From: Erythrobacter longus
GTDB lineage: Bacteria; Pseudomonadota; Alphaproteobacteria; Sphingomonadales; Sphingomonadaceae
Assembly (NCBI RefSeq): GCF_000715015.1
Contig: NZ_JMIW01000007.1
Span: forward strand, 124,001-188,000
Length of the DNA: 64,000 nt
Direction: 5' to 3'
Below, in pieces: positions 63,569-64,000 of this stretch (positions are counted from its first letter, which is position 1; each line of letters begins with the position of its first letter). A program made the translations under genes and the position numbers. Below the pieces are notes generated by a model that did not search any database, was not told the origin of the DNA, and worked only from the letters and a program-made list of their open reading frames with translations.

Positions 63569-64000
63569 TGAACGCGGACACCGCAAAACCGGGCAAAGCC
63601 GCTGGCTTTCTTGGCCGCGGCCCGCTGTTCTGGATCGGCATGACCTTTGGCACGAGCGGCGCGGTTGTCGGGCTCGTCTTGTCAGGAGCCATCGAAGGCA
63701 AGGCAACCGCTTTCACGCTTATGATTGTGCCGCTTGCTTGTATGGCAGCCGCTTTCATGTCGATGCTGAACAAAAACGAAGCAGGGACGGGCGATTGCGT
63801 CACCAAAGGTCAGGCACAGCGCAATTATATCAAGCGAGTGGCGGTGTTGACCTCGCTTTATCTTGCGTCTTTTGCAGCGCTCACCTTCCTCGATAGGCTT
63901 GGCGATTTACCCTATGCGGTGCGTCTTGGGGTGGGCGTGTTGCCCGGCCTTGCCGTCGCTGGGTTCTTTTGGGCAATCGGGCGGCTTATCCTTGAGGAAA
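63568..64000 (+). CDS. polytopic membrane protein, cut by the window end
   Basis: A frame with no stop before 64000 (144 residues visible): FLGRGPLFWIGMTFGTSGAVVGLVLSG, ATAFTLMIVPLACMAAAFMSML, RVAVLTSLYLASFAALTFL and LGVGVLPGLAVAGFFWAIGRLILEE make four membrane helices with a small loop between the second and third. It is coupled to the previous gene. No enzyme motif is seen. Confidence 0.75.
   Translation, partial: MNADTAKPGKAAGFLGRGPLFWIGMTFGTSGAVVGLVLSGAIEGKATAFTLMIVPLACMAAAFMSMLNKNEAGTGDCVTKGQAQRNYIKRVAVLTSLYLASFAALTFLDRLGDLPYAVRLGVGVLPGLAVAGFFWAIGRLILEE

Noticed and set aside
1..64000. tRNA, rRNA, CRISPR arrays, prophage or integrase genes
   Set aside because: None seen on reading both strands; tRNA detection by eye is limited.

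Overview
The window looks like chromosomal DNA of an alphaproteobacterium of the order Sphingomonadales, most like Erythrobacteraceae (Erythrobacter or Altererythrobacter type). This is an inference from the GC-rich, densely packed coding, the gene families present (exosortase-A-associated sugar genes, DUF3576, DUF1223, TIGR03643-type small protein, DUF455 ferritin-like protein, polyhydroxybutyrate genes) and the conserved leuS-lptE-holA and rnd-lptC-lptA orders. No rRNA, tRNA, CRISPR array, phage or intact insertion sequence was seen.

Layout. 1-5.2 kb: a tightly overlapping plus-strand operon of two small lipoproteins, acyl-CoA dehydrogenase, a CaiB/BaiF protein resembling 2-methylfumaryl-CoA isomerase, thiolase and a mesaconyl-CoA-hydratase-like protein. 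5.2-7.2 kb: ribbon-helix-helix protein, SPFH membrane protein and polyphosphate kinase 2, with a 36-bp palindrome in front of the SPFH gene. 7.2-14.9 kb: phenylalanine hydroxylase, UppP, an ABCB-type exporter, PHB depolymerase, a FecR-like secreted protein, DUF4126 and a GT51-like lipoprotein. 15-21 kb: a second thiolase, a MaoC hydratase, and an exosortase-A-associated ligase and glycosyltransferase. 21-29.7 kb: gltB-gltD, a porin-like protein and an unknown exported protein. 29.7-39.4 kb: crotonase, ung, rnd-lptC-lptA, a sugar-phosphate transferase, and the DUF3576-leuS-lptE-holA operon. 39.8-47 kb: phaB, ridA, a tandem PilZ protein, a membrane-anchored LuxR/DUF4019 regulator, murA, galU and an orphan small gene. 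47-53.8 kb: the yqiJ-yqiK flotillin operon, a fatty-acyl-CoA ligase/P450 operon and an M23 peptidase. 54-64 kb: glnE-bcp-DUF455, agmatine deiminase, DUF1223, thrS-tauE, and at the right edge a pair of small membrane genes, the second cut by the window end.

Most genes are housekeeping or lipid/CoA metabolism: nitrogen assimilation (gltBD, glnE), envelope building (uppP, murA, lptC/A/E, galU, glycosyltransferases) and PHB turnover (phaZ, phaB). The most unusual signals are regulatory. Upstream of thrS there is a short threonine-rich leader peptide whose ATG falls at the predicted transcription start, suggesting leaderless attenuation. The yqiJ-yqiK operon has two competing hairpins around a perfect Shine-Dalgarno. 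A 36-bp palindrome precedes the SPFH/ribbon-helix-helix operon. A four-site repeat array precedes the last gene pair. A 266-bp element with 32-bp terminal inverted repeats (MITE-like) lies beside uppP.
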